Source of the DNA: Deroplatys truncata
Lineage: Eukaryota; Arthropoda; Insecta; Mantodea; Mantidae
Direction of reading: 5' to 3'
Assembly: GCA_030765065.1 (NCBI GenBank)
Contig: CM060985.1
Span: forward strand, 177,756,096 to 177,820,095
DNA length: 64,000 nt
This document shows positions 11,010-21,968 of this stretch, one piece after another; position 1 is the first letter of the stretch; each line of letters opens with the position of its first letter. The translations under genes were made by a program, and so were the position numbers. The notes under the pieces were generated by a model. That model did no database searches. It was given only the letters and a program-made list of their open reading frames with translations, and was not told where the DNA came from.

Positions 11010-11043
<34 letters not shown>

Positions 11044-11182
11044 ACACACGGACATGTTTCCAAAAATACTCTTTTTTGGATTCAGGGATCTCAAAACATA
11101 TTTCCGGTGAAATCTCGGTATTGAATTTTTGGGTGGAATACAATGCTTCCCCTACTTAATATACGTAGTAGAGAAAGTAAAA
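9441..11182 (+). repeat. Family A copy split by a solo LTR
   Basis: 9441-9707 carries the AATATCTCGGAAGTAG and CCCAGAAAATTTAAGATG blocks. 10683-11182 continues with TTTAATCAAAATCGTTGGAG and reaches the intact right end TACGTAGTAGAGAAAGTAA. The part 10948-11182 is much more similar to young copies than the rest, so two copies may be joined here. Confidence 0.65.
9708..10682 (-). mobile_element. Solo LTR, copy 1
   Basis: About 975 bp. Read on the minus strand it starts TGATGCAGTATTC and ends CA. The flanks are AAGA (left) and AAAA (right), not a perfect duplication. It shares its whole length with the copies at 24.3, 26.4, 44.0 and 58.7 kb, and carries an extra 65-bp near-duplication around 9730-9810. 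Confidence 0.6.
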
Positions 11183-11257
11183 ATAATATTTCAGAGGTTT
11201 AGAGCCACTAAAGGATTCATTTGGCGTAAATTGTGTGCTTTAACGACATCTACAATT

Positions 11258-12996
11258 TTTACTTTCTCTACTACGTATAGTAAGTAGGGGAAGTATTGCA
11301 TTCCACCCAAAAATTCGATACCGAGATTTCACCGGAAATACACGTTTTGAGACCTCCTGAATCCAAAAAAAGCATTTTTGGAAACATGTCCGTGTGTGTA
11401 TCTGTGTGTGTGTGTCTGTGTGTGTGTCTGTGAACAGCATAACTCAAAAACGAACAATCGGATACGCACCAAACTTGGTATTTAGGTTCAGCATCTTCCA
11501 GAGATGCGACACAAAGGTTTTCAAGAAAATCCCCCCACCCCAGACTACCCTTTACATGGAAGATTTTTCCAAAATTTTAATTTTCTCAAAAATGGCTCTA
11601 ACGATTTTGATGAAAATATCATATGTTTAGGGTAATGTCATGACAAATGAAATGTATATCTCGAATTTTCTGGGAATGTCTCCAAAAGTATTCTTCATCG
11701 TGAACGACTTTTGCATAACTGGTAAACCATAAGAGATAGACAAAATTTTACTACACAAAAAATGTAGATCGCGTTAAAATACACAACTTATGTCATATAC
11801 ATTTCTTTTGTTGAGTGAACCGTTTTCGAAATATTGCTTGTTATTTCCTTAAATTTTCCAATACATACTTTTTCTCAAATTCGTTGTTCATTTTTACTTT
11901 CTCTACTACGTATAGTAAGTAGGGGAAGTATTGCATTCCACCCAAAAATTCGATACCCAGATTTCACCGGAAATACATGTTTTGAGACCTCCTGAATCCA
12001 AAAAAAGCATTTTTGGAAACATGTCCGTGTGTGTGTCTGTGTGTGTGTGTGTGTCTGTGTGTGTGTGTGTGTCTGTGAACAGCATAACTCAAAAACTAAC
12101 AGTCGGATAAACACCAAACTTGGTATTTACGTTCAGTATCTTCCAGGGATGCGACACGAAGATTTTCAAGAAAATCCCCCCACCCCAGACTAATCTTTAC
12201 ATGGAACATTTTTCGAAAATTTTAATTTTCTCAAAAATGGCTGTAACGATTTTAATGAAAATATCATATGTTTAAGATAATGTTATGAGAAATGAAATGT
12301 ATATCTCGAAATTTCTGGGAATGTCTCCAAAAGTATTCTTCATTATGAACGACTTTTGCATAACTGGTAAACCATAAGAGATAGACAAAATTTTACTACA
12401 CAAAAAATGTAGATCGCGTTAAAATACACAACTTATATCATATACATTTTTTTTGTTGAGTGAACCGTTTTCGAGATATTGCTTGTTATTTCCTTAAATT
12501 TTCCAATACTTATACTTTTTCTCAAATTCGTTATTCATTTTTTTTATGTCCTGGACATAAAAATGGAATGGAATGCGCCACATAGCACCCAGCGATAAAA
12601 TATTTGACTATCGCTTAAAAGCTACCATATTCCCCTTGCATCTACAAGAAAATTACAAATAAGATTGACATCTCGATATCTCGATTAATATGAAGCATAT
12701 GGAGAATAGTCGTTTGTAAAAATATATTGTACAAGAGTAGAGAAAGTCATGTGAGTGTAACACATCAGATTTTTTTTATGTCCTGGACATGCAAAGAGAA
12801 TGGAATGTGTCACATAGCAACCAGCGTTAAAATATTTGACTATCGCTTAAAATCTACCATATTTTCCTTGCATCTACAAGAAAATTACCAATCTCGATAT
12901 CTCGATTAACATGAAGCATATGGAGAATAGGCGTTTGTAAAATTAGGTTGTACAAGAGTAGAGAAAGTTATGTGAGTGTAACACATCAGATTTTTA
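11258..12996 (-). repeat. Family A repeat, outer member of a nested pair
   Basis: It begins TACTTTCTCTACTACGTATA at about 11262 and is broken after TTCGTTGTTCATTTT (11892). It resumes at 12776 with TTTTATGTCCTGGACATGC and ends GTAGAGAAAGTTATGTGAG then CACATCAGATTTTT. Confidence 0.85.
11893..12775 (-). repeat. Family A repeat, inner member of a nested pair, complete
   Basis: 883 bp with both ends intact, (TG)n tract at 12025-12075 and the full body. It is inserted in a T-run of the outer copy with no duplication beyond T. It is a good reference copy. Confidence 0.9.
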
Positions 12997-13107
12997 CTAG
13001 TAAGATTTGGTTTATCTCTTACGGTTTACTAGTTATGCAAGAGTAATTCAGAATGAAGAGGGCTTTACAGGTTGTTCCCATAAAATTCAATGTATAGACC
13101 TTATTTA

Positions 13108-13768
13108 TGATGTGCCAAATTGACCCTCCCCGGAGAAACATACTCTAAGCGATGACGGGTTCCACGAAAGGAAGATTGACATTTACGGGAACAGAAGTGA
13201 AACGACTATGATAGTGGCTTGTCAAGGAGACGACAACAACAAGAAGAAAGCGCGCAGTTAATTTGAGTTGGTTAGTACGTCAGGCGATGGTGATCGTCGA
13301 CTGCGCAGGCGCCGGATTAGTTGTAGCTCTCCTCAACGTGCACTCCAGAAGGCTGATAAGTCTTTCTTCGACGGCGAGTGAGGTCACGAGGGAAACAATA
13401 GGTCAGCGTTTAGACAGAAGGCATTCCGGACGGTATTTCTAAATTATTTTTTTAGCTTAACTTATTTAAAAGTTGATCGTCGGAACTATACGTTTATTGT
13501 GGTTTAGATTTCAAAGATATCGGTAAATGTGAGAGCAGAAAGCAAGTACGTAATTATTGGAATTTAATTAAATGTATTAAAGCCGTTAAAAATATAAAGA
13601 ATTGTGAAAGAATAAGGGTTTCTAAAAAGCTAATTATGTATGTTATTGAATGCAAGTTTATTAAATAAAAGAAATTCGTTTATTAATCAATTATGTAATA
13701 TATTTTAAGTACAAATCTGCCATTATTCCTACATTCAATCCACTTCCTCTTGGGTTAGAAAAATACGT
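13108..13768. mobile_element. Unidentified 0.66-kb insertion in family A
   Basis: Family A sequence stops near ATTTATGATG and resumes near TTTCAATGTAATATG. Between them is unrelated sequence that is GC- and CpG-rich at 13120-13420 (for example GTCGACTGCGCAGGCGCCGG) and AT-rich afterwards, with AATAAAAGAAATTCG near 13663. It has no long frame and no clear inverted ends. The base-composition switch and the left-hand TGTGCC would suit a solo LTR of another family, but I could not find a duplication. Confidence 0.4.
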
Positions 13769-14095
13769 TTCAATGTAATATGTTGAAATATATAGTATTG
13801 TAATCAAAACCGTTAGGGTCATTTGTGGTGAAAATCAAAAACCACGAATATCTTTCCCGGTGTAGGGTAGTTTGCAGCGGAGAGGTTTTCTTGAAAATCT
13901 TCGTGTTGCATTTTTGGAAGATTCTGAACATAATACCAAATTTGGTTTTAACCGGACTCTTCGTTCTTGAGTTATGCTGTTCACAGATACATATACACAC
14001 AGAGCTTTTTTTAAAATATTTATTTTTATTCTTGCGGCCTACCATTCAAGAAGTTACATGAAATAAATTGTGTGTCTTAAAGAGATGCAGGTTTT

Positions 14096-14545
14096 TTACT
14101 TTCTCTACCACGTACATAACAGGTAGAGAAGGTATTTATTCTACCCAAAAAATTCTATACCGAGATGTCACTGGAAATACGTGTTTTGAGACCCCTGAAC
14201 ACAAAAACATTTTTTAGAAAACGCTCCATGTGTGTCTGAACAGCGTAACTCAAAAACGAAAAGTCGAATAAACACCAAACTTGGTATTTAAGTTCAGCAT
14301 GTTCCAAGGATGCGACACAAAAAGTTTCAGGAAAATCCACTCAGCAACAACTAACCTATACATGGAACATTTTTCGAAAATTGTCATTTTCTAAAAAATT
14401 GTTCTAAGAATTGTTATTAAAATATTATATATGAAAGATATTTACATGAAAAAGCATATATCTTGAATTTTCTCACAATAGCCTAGGAAGTCTTCATTCG
14501 GAAGGAATTTTGTATAATCGCTAAACACTCGACTGAAACATCCTC
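14096..14545 (-). repeat. Old family A copy, truncated
   Basis: It starts TACTTTCTCTACCACGTACA and carries TACCCAAAAAATTCTATACC and ACCAAACTTGGTATTTAAG. It stops where the mariner remnant begins. Confidence 0.7.
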
Positions 14546-15070
14546 ACGACGTTGTAAATAAACACGGCACATGCGCACAGCTTTCTCATGTCTAAATTTT
14601 CAGTCAGTATGCAATGTACGGCACTTTTTGAAATGCCTACGATGTCTGCTAGCTCGCGCACTCAGTTGACGGTCATCCAATACCATTTTGTGGATTTTAT
14701 TCACAATTTCTAGCGTGGTCACCTCACTTGGTCGACCACTGCGATATTCGTCTTGGCAGCTCGTACGGCCTCGCTTAATCTCTGCCACCCAATATTTTAC
14801 TGTTGTAAACGAAGGAGCAGACTCCCCAGAGTAGAATCTAGCTCAGCTTTAATATTAGTTGGACTAAGACCTTTCAAATGAAAGTATTGTATCACATAAC
14901 GATGACCAGTTTTATCCATGTTTACAAATTCGCTGAGAGAGTTCTCTATTGATGCCTGCCAAACAATTATTAGACAACGCAGCATCTTCAAACTTAAGGT
15001 TTATAAGGGTAGTACTTTCTACCATAGTCACCGCTATATATACGTCAGGCCAGGTACTTCTGGGACTGCC
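14546..15070 (-). pseudogene. mariner transposase, N-terminal half, frameshifted
   Basis: Leftwards from about 14920: MDKTGHRYVIQYFHLKGLSP and TNIKAELDSTLGS (first helix-turn-helix). After a frameshift near 14800 comes VAEIKRGRTSCQDEYRSGRP then SEVTTLEIVNKIHKMVLDD (second helix-turn-helix, linker). Another shift gives DIVGISKSAVHCILTENLDM and RKLCA, and then the sequence breaks off, so the whole catalytic domain is missing. CAGTCCCAGAAGTACCTGGC read on the minus strand near 15050-15075 looks like a mariner terminal repeat and leader. The combination identifies an internally deleted mariner copy. Confidence 0.85.
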
Positions 15071-15376
15071 CTCGTGTTTATAAGCTTTTTTAGCTCCTGC
15101 AGCTAAAGAAATAACCCTTATGTACTTGACATTCACACATTACACTACCGCAATGCGTCGCCACAAAATAGAACATCTCTAGGCATTGTGTGGCTAACCA
15201 CAGCGTGGCAACTTACTTCGAGAAGTGCTATAAGTGTAATATAGTTTCCCCTAGTGATTAAATGCTGTACATTCTTCTTCTGCGTGTAATTCCGCACACA
15301 GTTGTGTTAACATAGCTTTTCCACCCCATTTCGAGAAACTTGAACAGACCCACATTTCGCTTAGTTTTGTGATTTT
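15071..15376. other. Spacer, nothing recognised
   Basis: About 300 bp without a supportable frame or repeat match. It may be mariner flank. Confidence 0.35.
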
Positions 15377-15535
15377 ATTATTTTCTCTACCAGTTGCCTA
15401 TAGGCAGAGGAAGATTGCATTACACCCTAAAATTTAATACCGAGATTTTAACAAAATTATGTTCCAGACCTCCGAATACTTTATTTGGATTCAGGGAACT
15501 CAAAACGTTTATTTTAAATGTGTAGCAATTCAATA
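15377..15535 (-). repeat. Old family A end fragment
   Basis: TTTTCTCTACCAGTTGCC followed by a diverged CCTAAAATTTAATACCGAG block, cut off after about 150 bp. Confidence 0.5.
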
Positions 15536-16262
15536 TGTTATAACTCACATGAATGGCTCGACGCTTGTACAAACTATTTTACAAGCCTTATTCTCCATAT
15601 ACTTCATATAAATCTTATTGCTAATTTTCTTGTAGGTGCAAGGGGAATATGCTAGACTTTAAGCGATAGTGAAATCTTTTGAGAGCTGGTTGCTATGTGG
15701 AGCATTCCATTCTCTTTGTGTGTCCAGGAGCAAAAAAAAAAAAACAAACAAATAATGTATTTCCATTTGATAAAAAGTACAAATATTCGAAAACTCAAAC
15801 AAATAAAAAGAATATCTCGGAAATGGTTCACTACACAAAAATGTATATGGCATAAATTGTGCGTTTTAACGAGCTCTACATATGTGTGTATAAAACCTTT
15901 TGTCTATATCTTAAGATTTACCTCTTGTGCAAAGGCCATTCAGAAAGAAGTTCACTTTTGGGGACATACCCAGAAAATTCAGGATATAAATTTCCGTTGT
16001 TATGAAGAAATATTAAATATTTGATATTTTAATCAAAACCGTTAGTCATTTTTAGTAATCAAAGCTTTCGAAAAATGATCTTCGTGATCACATCTTAGAA
16101 AGATACTGAACGTAAATACTAATTTTGGTATTTATCCAGCTTTTCCGTTCTGAGTTTGCTGTTCACAGACACACACGCGGACCTTTTTCTAAGAGTCCTT
16201 TTTGGGTTTAGGGGCCTCAGTACATGTATCTCCCGTGAAATATCAGAATCGAATTTTTGGTG
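15536..16262 (+). repeat. Family A repeat, diverged, lacking its left tip
   Basis: It contains CTTGTACAAACTATTTTAC, CTTATTGCTAATTTTCTTGTAG, the CTGGTTGCTATGTGGAG block, and a short ACACACGCGG tract near the right end. It ends in a damaged GAATTTTTGGTGTC. Confidence 0.7.
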
Positions 16263-16429
16263 TCTAGCTTTTATGTTCTTGGTAGAGGTGGTCGTAATAA
16301 TCTTGAAGACGAATGTAGGGAATTTTTAAGAAGTGGAGGGATTTTTTAAGCATCTCAAGGGGATATTTTACTGAGGAACATCGGGAAGCTACAGATAAGC
16401 TAATCTTGTCGACATTTGAGATGATAATT
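16263..16429. other. Short unassigned stretch
   Basis: It contains GGAGGGATTTTTTAAGCATC and no match to any other family in the window. Confidence 0.35.
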
Positions 16430-17233
16430 TATTGCTCCAAATTTAAAAAAGTATTAACTGTGTGTTTTTTACTGTTTCTTTAAGTATTAAATATTCATGT
16501 TTGCCTCGGCTGCGTCAGTAGTATTGTTAGATACACGTTTCTCTTAGCAGGGTTGTGGTGCGACTAAGAATGTAGGCATACACAGATTATAATATTACTT
16601 CACTCCTATTATTAATGCTTGATACGATTTAAATAACACTTCACTGATATTGAGAGAGCTGTGAGATGTTTTTATTAATTACTTGCACTTTTTAATACGT
16701 AAACTATTTTCGTCTCACACGAATACGTATTATACTTCTCGAGGACGTGTCTCGTGTCCAGTTAGGAACACTGTTTGCAGGCAACTGAATAGATTTCAAC
16801 CGCCTAAACTTGTAAATTTCTGTATTTTAAGTCTCTGATTGGCTATTCCTATTCCAATAGAATACCTTCATTTAACTAAAGCTTTTTCTGGTTGTTGATT
16901 TGCTATTTTTATAAACAATACATTATTGCTTCCGAGAATCACAAGTAACATTATTAAACTCTCAAACTCATTATTGCCTCAAGGTTACCTCATTGTTACC
17001 TCATTGTTAGCAAACTTTTAACTAATATTCTCACAGCTCCTACATTATTAAATCACGCAATACATTCACATAACATTATTACACATGGATACAATAATAT
17101 AAAGACATACAATGACTGTCACATACATTTTACATATTATTGCATACACATATTGCTTCAAGGCGGGCTGTTGTTGAATTTATATATTATATAATTAGAC
17201 TGAAATTATTTAAGTGTTAAAAATACTGCCTCA
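16430..17233 (-). mobile_element. Solo LTR, copy 2 (3' end truncated)
   Basis: It matches the other solo LTRs from CCAAATTTAAAAAAGTATTAA to the terminal ACTGCCTCA. The part that would be the LTR's own 3' end (left side here) is missing. No target duplication can be assessed. Confidence 0.65.
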
Positions 17234-18009
17234 CATGGCAACTCATAACGGGTAATAAAACAATTATGTCCTTTTCTTTAAGGGTTTCGTAGAATCTGAT
17301 TACATCATCTCCATTGGACCTTTTGACCCTAGCATCTGATGTTGCTCTAGATCTATATGTGTTGAGAAAGGAATTATTTGAGCCAGACGTTGTCAGCTGC
17401 TTCGGAAGGATTCTCGATGTCAGCTGATAAATACGTAAGTCAAAAGCTGTAGTTCCAGCAAAATGACGTACCCAGCAAGCTAATTTTCAAGTTCGCATAG
17501 CATTATATTTTCCATCCTGAGGCGACATTTACCTTTTAGTTCTCGATTTTCATTTCATAGAAGAAATAACGTACAAGAAACATTATGATATGTTCCAGCC
17601 TTCAGGTCATACTGAATGTGTATCTTCAATCTCTCATGTAGTGAACTTTGTCCTTTTTTCATCCAAACTAGTCATTGGTAACAAGGGTGGTTTAACTTTG
17701 CTCAGGTATAAATAGTGAATACTGTCTGCTAATTATCAGCTAAGTGTTTATTCCGTATTTATTACTCGATATTTCTTTTGAAATTTGGCTCGCAGCAATT
17801 TGAGAATTTAGCATACAGTTTCAATTATTTCAACGTGGACATACACAGCTTCCGGTAATGAACTAATGCAGTGTCTTCTAAAAATAGTTATTAGTGACTA
17901 TATGCTACATACCTTACAGAAACTCCGAAACAACAAAAACTCTTCCTTGAGTAAACAAACATTGCATCGAAGTACCACAAGTCGTTCGCAACTAATGAGG
18001 CACAGTTCA
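17234..18009. other. Unassigned sequence, no repeat recognised
   Basis: 775 bp with no family A, SINE or transposase match and no frame of interest. It is the start of the longest family-A-free stretch in the window (17.2-19.9 kb). Confidence 0.4.
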
Positions 18010-18082
18010 GATAGACAGATGGATAGATAGATGGATGGATGGATGGATATGGATTTGGATTTGAATTTGGATATGGATATTG
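18010..18082. repeat. GGAT/GATA microsatellite
   Basis: GATGGATAGATAGATGGATG and onwards, grading into GGATTTGGATTTGAATTTGG and GGATATGGATATTG. Confidence 0.85.
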
Positions 18083-18537
18083 TCGAAACCTCTACATTTA
18101 CTCTAACTCAGGGGGTAGAGCGAGGTACCGGTTTTCAAACACATCAAAAACTACACGAGGTCCGACAGGGGCAGGCTCAACTAAGGTCTTAAATACCTGA
18201 AATTCCTAAAAATATACCTAGATCATGGTGTGGAAGGATAGAAGGAACTAGCTACTTCAATAATTTACATGACAGGAATTTAGATTGACAGAATATGTAT
18301 TAAATCAAAATGGATACATTGTTACCTGTCTTGCTGACGGCGGAGCGTCCCTTCCTACATTTGCACTGCTTACTGCATTACAAGAGACTCTTACTTAGCA
18401 TCAGACGCTACTACTGCGAACCGGTCCCCCCCCCACTACCATGACGTCATTACCGGTCTGTGTTGCCAACCCAAGAACCACCCAAATAAACATTACCATA
18501 ACCAAATGATGATACATATATTTCCACAACCAAATGC
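18083..18537. other. Unassigned sequence
   Basis: No gene is seen. GGGGGTAGAGCG and GGTTTTCAAAC resemble tRNA promoter boxes but are too close together to support a tRNA or SINE head. Confidence 0.35.
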
Positions 18538-18642
18538 CACAATATGGATTTGGATTGGTTACATAGAGAGAGACATAGATGGGTGGATGAATCGATAGAC
18601 AGGTACATAGACAGAGAGAGACAGACACAGACATAGATAGTC
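18538..18642. repeat. GATA/GACA microsatellite
   Basis: ATAGAGAGAGACATAGATGG through GACAGAGAGAGACAGACACAG. It also gives a spurious minus-strand open frame. Confidence 0.75.
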
Positions 18643-18875
18643 AAGCTGGCCGCGTCCTCGATGCGTAACAATTAAGTCTCTTCTTTCTCCGGCTAGCGTT
18701 GAGCAGTGTCGACTCTGTAAAGTCTACAGGGGGTGATAAAATTATATATAATATAATTATCCGATAATAAAAACATCGGCTCTGGTAATTATTGACTTTA
18801 TTATACAGTTATGGTACACATTCAGGAACACGTGCCACCACTTCGTCAATTATCCGCGACTGACATAGTGATGAC

Positions 18876-19100
18876 TTTTGCGCGGCGCAGAGTTCAGCTA
18901 AGTGAACTTACATGTCACAGGGTTCCGCGAATAAAATAGTTACATGGCGCAGGGTTCAGTGAAGAGTGTAGTTAGTTGTATTCCGGTGCAGAGTTCAACT
19001 GAGTGTCAAGTTACTCGTGTTCTGTGAATTTCGGCATGTCCGATATTATCCACCTTGCACGGCGCGGAGTTCAGCTAGGTGTGTAGTTACTTGTATTTTG
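18876..19100 (+). repeat. Degenerate tandem repeat, about four units
   Basis: GCGCAGAGTTCAGCTAAGTG (18880), GGCGCAGGGTTCAGTGAAGA (18956), GGTGCAGAGTTCAACTGAGTG split as GGTGCAGAGTTCAACT (18994), and GGCGCGGAGTTCAGCTAGGT (19060) recur with similar downstream words (GTAGTTACTTGTATT). Spacing is 40-75 bp and irregular. Confidence 0.55.
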
Positions 19101-19599
19101 TGATTTCGCCCTGTCTGATTTCATCCTTACTGCCCATATGTCACGTGATTATTTTGTTCGGTTTTCAGTCATGTGACTATCTCCTGTTTTCGTATTCGTC
19201 AGTTTGTATTCTTCTCTCTCCATTTACTGGCTCAAATTTCAATTCTGTTCAGCTTTCTCTTCCCACGGTACCATTAAAAATTAGCTTAATTTATACTGTA
19301 GCACGTAGTATGTTTATGGCTTTAATCCTTTTCTCGGCACAAATATCGTCTTTCTTCCGCTTTGAAAAGAAATAGCACTTTCCTCGTAGACCGTTTTTAA
19401 TGGCTCAATGCTTTTGTATATGTGTGCCGACAGACCTTTCCTGTCCCAAGAAAAGGGCTGGGCTGTCGAACCTTACTTCCTGAGACAGTTGCAATATTTT
19501 GTATGACGGCTTTTCCTATCGAGTTATAACATTAAATACAACATTTTACACATTTGTTTAATCTGTATACAATCAAATCGAATACGGGGTCCAGTTGAA
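19101..19599. other. Unassigned AT-rich sequence
   Basis: A 98-codon plus-strand frame at 19079-19375 is Ser/Phe/Leu-rich, and I treat it as chance. No repeat is recognised. Confidence 0.35.
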
Positions 19600-19856
19600 C
19601 CGTATCAACAGAGATGCACATGGATGGATTAGATAGACGGATGTATCGAAATGGATGGATCGAATTAGACGGATTGGGTAGATACATCGAATTAGATAGA
19701 TTAAACAGATCGGGTTAGATCGGATTTGTTAGAATTGGATGGATGGATGCATTAGATAGAATTCGATGGGTGAATCGAATTGGATAGATGAAAAGATGGA
19801 TGACTGGATGGGATTAGAGGGTTAGAAATATGGATATATATATATATATATATACA
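19600..19856. repeat. Diverged GGAT/ATTAGATAG minisatellite ending in (TA)n
   Basis: Repeated words GGATGGAT, GAATTAGATAGA, GATCGAATTAGACGG, then an (AT) run at 19832-19852. Confidence 0.75.
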
Positions 19857-20300
19857 TACAGTGAAGACCATTTGAGTTGAGACTGTACAATATCTCCAAA
19901 ACTAAGCGTTATAGAAAGAAATGTCTTTAATAAAAGTTGCTTGATATTATGGGAGAAAGTGAATGCCATTACTGGTGTTTTGTTTGGAGGATGTTGTGAT
20001 GGTCATTTTAGGGTCAATTTAATTCTTTTAAATGGGAACCTACATTTTGTACATTGCTTTCCCATTAGAAAATCGTTTATAAAGAGCTGTTCTTTTGTGA
20101 TGAGGAATAAGGAAACAAAATAAAAAATGTTGGTTCCCAATTACGAAACGTAACTTGAACCTCAAATGACCATCCATGGGTGGCCCAACCATTCATTGCG
20201 CTCTTCGTACACAGCCATTCAGAATTTACGTTGTTATTTACGTTGGTGTAACAACATTTGTAAAGTGGTTTATACAAATGTTGATTAGCTTTTATGAGGA
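19857..20300 (+). mobile_element. Long-TIR element (family D), partial
   Basis: It begins CAGTGAAGACCATTTGAGTT, matching the left end at 43591, and shares TTGATATTATGGGAGAAAGT and TGTTGTGATGGTCATTTTAG. The central segment (about 20115-20260) is inverted relative to the 43.6-kb copy, as expected for an element with long inverted ends in the other orientation. The right end is lost at the mariner remnant. Confidence 0.65.
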
Positions 20301-20645
20301 GTGAAAAAACGTTTGCGTGAAACAATCGGGAGGAAACGGGCAAGACTTCTCACCAAGGGCATCGTCTTCCTTCACGACAACGCGCGACCTACAGCCCAGA
20401 AGACCAGCGCACTTTTGAAGCAGTTTTGCTGGGACATCATCGACCACCCTCTTTACAGCCCGGACCTTGCTCCAAGCGACTTTCACCATTTACCTTGCTT
20501 GAAGGAGCACTTAGGAGACCGACGATTCGCTTCAGACGAGGTGGTAAAACACTTCGCGACAACGTGGCTGAACAGGCAAGAACAGGATTTTTACCAAGAG
20601 GGAAATTCAGGCTCGCCCCCACGAAGCGACTATGTTGAAAAATAA
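20301..20645 (+). pseudogene. mariner transposase, C-terminal catalytic fragment
   Basis: An open frame of 114 codons reads GIVFLHDNARPTAQKTSALL, HPLYSPDLAPSDFHHLPCLK, EHLGDRRFASDEV and ends DYVEK, the last residues of many mariner transposases. It holds the second and third catalytic acids. The two Asp residues are one codon closer than in intact relatives because the His of NARPH is absent (NARPT). The first Asp and the DNA-binding half are missing, so this is a fragment although its frame is open. It directly abuts the family D copy to its left. Confidence 0.85.
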
Positions 20646-21044
20646 CCTAATGTGTGTACTATCATTTGGTTGTGTTGGTTGTCTGAAACAAAATGTACGC
20701 GTTTTACTGCAGGATTTGTAACCTTAGTTTCTGATTAAACGTCTTGGTTTTTCAATTAATTCAACACAATGGAGTTGCCAAGTTGATCAAAAATAATCCC
20801 CATGAATGTAGTGTGTTGGAGACAACTCTGATTCTGCCCAAACACCTTCATATTTAATTCCTCAAGATTCCTTTATTAATACACGTAAAAATGCTCAAAA
20901 TGAGTTTTATTAATATACAGATAAAGAATACTATGATCAAACCAGGTTTGGAGATCTCTTAGTAACTCACTAAATTTCATTTTCAATTCTCTTTTATTTA
21001 CGCCTCTAACAAACACAGTGGATTCAACGGTATGCATAGTTAAA
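20646..21044. other. mariner 3' flank and unassigned sequence
   Basis: The first 150 bp may be the mariner 3' UTR. The rest is AT-rich with no match. Confidence 0.35.
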
Positions 21045-21105
21045 AAAATCTGATGTTACACTCACATGACTTTCTCTACCTCGGTACAAACTATTAAGCT
21101 TCTTT
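21045..21105 (+). repeat. Family A terminal fragment
   Basis: AAAAAATCTGATGTTACACT then CACATGACTTTCTCTACC. Only the first 55-60 bp of the element is present. Confidence 0.7.
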
Positions 21106-21883
21106 CCACTACCATGTTCTATTGATTTTATCAAGTATGATGCACTAAATTTGGAAAACGAGGCCTGTCCCTTATGAGCCCTCTGGTGACATCCGTGGTA
21201 CAGAAGAATTTAAATAACACGACTCTGCATGGAGATCACGGAATTTACATGCTTGAATGCTAAGCCGAGACACACTATGCCACAAAAGTCGTTCAATAAT
21301 TTGAATTGCCTTTCAGCATACATACTGAATTACTAGATTACGTGACGTAAGAGAAATACATTGCAAATGTAAATACAAGTCCCATTTCAACAAGATGATC
21401 TATAAACTGTTGACATCCACTCCTTTCGCTGGTGATATAAACTCCTTTCAAAGTATTGACGTCATGCGCAGACAATCGACTGGTGGCAGCGGCAGAATTA
21501 ATCTCGAGACCTTGTAGATGTTTCATTTTATACCTACCAAATTTAAATGTTAAATACTCTCGGAACGTAATAATTAGGCCGGCCACTGTTGCTTCGCTTA
21601 ATGAAAGCAAGCAGAATGCTCTAAAGGACCTGGAATTAAAAAACGAAGAGAACGCGTAGGGTTCAACAGACAGCAGTAAGGTGTAAAGACACAGAGAAGA
21701 ACTGTGGACTTCCCCTTTCGTTCTTCAATGTCAGTGTTGGCATCACTGAATTTAATCAACGCGTTCCACCCTTCCCTGCACCTCGTGCATTCCTTCTGCG
21801 AAAAAGAATTTGAAACACGAAAAATCCACAGTGATACTTCACGATTTATTAGTTTACATTCCATCATGGCCGTATTTCTCGAA
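21106..21883 (-). other. Unassigned stretch with minus-strand open frames
   Basis: Minus-strand frames of 90 codons (21338-21610) and 89 codons (21598-21867) overlap slightly and together cover 21338-21867. They are richer in charged and polar residues than chance frames nearby (for example GRYKMKHLQGLEINSAAATS; EGWNALIKFSDANTDIEER). I recognise neither product. No family A or SINE match lies inside. It could be an unknown element's coding remnant, an exon or chance. Confidence 0.3.
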
Positions 21884-21968
21884 AAAAAATCTGATGTGAT
21901 ATATTCACATGATTTTCTGTACCCTCTACTGCTTATTATACTGTGTATACATTTTAGTCTTTCGAAGA
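21884..21968 (+). repeat. Family A terminal fragment
   Basis: AAAAAATCTGATGTGATATA then TTCACATGATTTTCTGTACC. It is cut short by the opposite-strand copy at 21969. Confidence 0.7.

Larger units (their letters stand above)
11183..14095 (+). repeat. Old family A copy interrupted twice
   Basis: The pieces 11183-11257, 12997-13107 and 13769-14095 read continuously as a diverged plus-oriented copy (TTGTGTGCTTTAACGACATC | CTCTTACGGTTTACTAGTTATG | TTGTAATCAAAACCGTTAGG). The first gap is a pair of nested young copies. The second is an unidentified 0.66-kb insert. Confidence 0.65.

Noticed and set aside
10699-11124. 141-codon plus-strand frame with a His/Thr run
   Set aside because: Family A sequence. 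The His/Thr run is the (CA)n tract.
18110-18155. SINE or tRNA promoter boxes
   Set aside because: GGGGGTAGAGCG and GGTTTTCAAAC are only about 20 bp apart, too close for A and B boxes.
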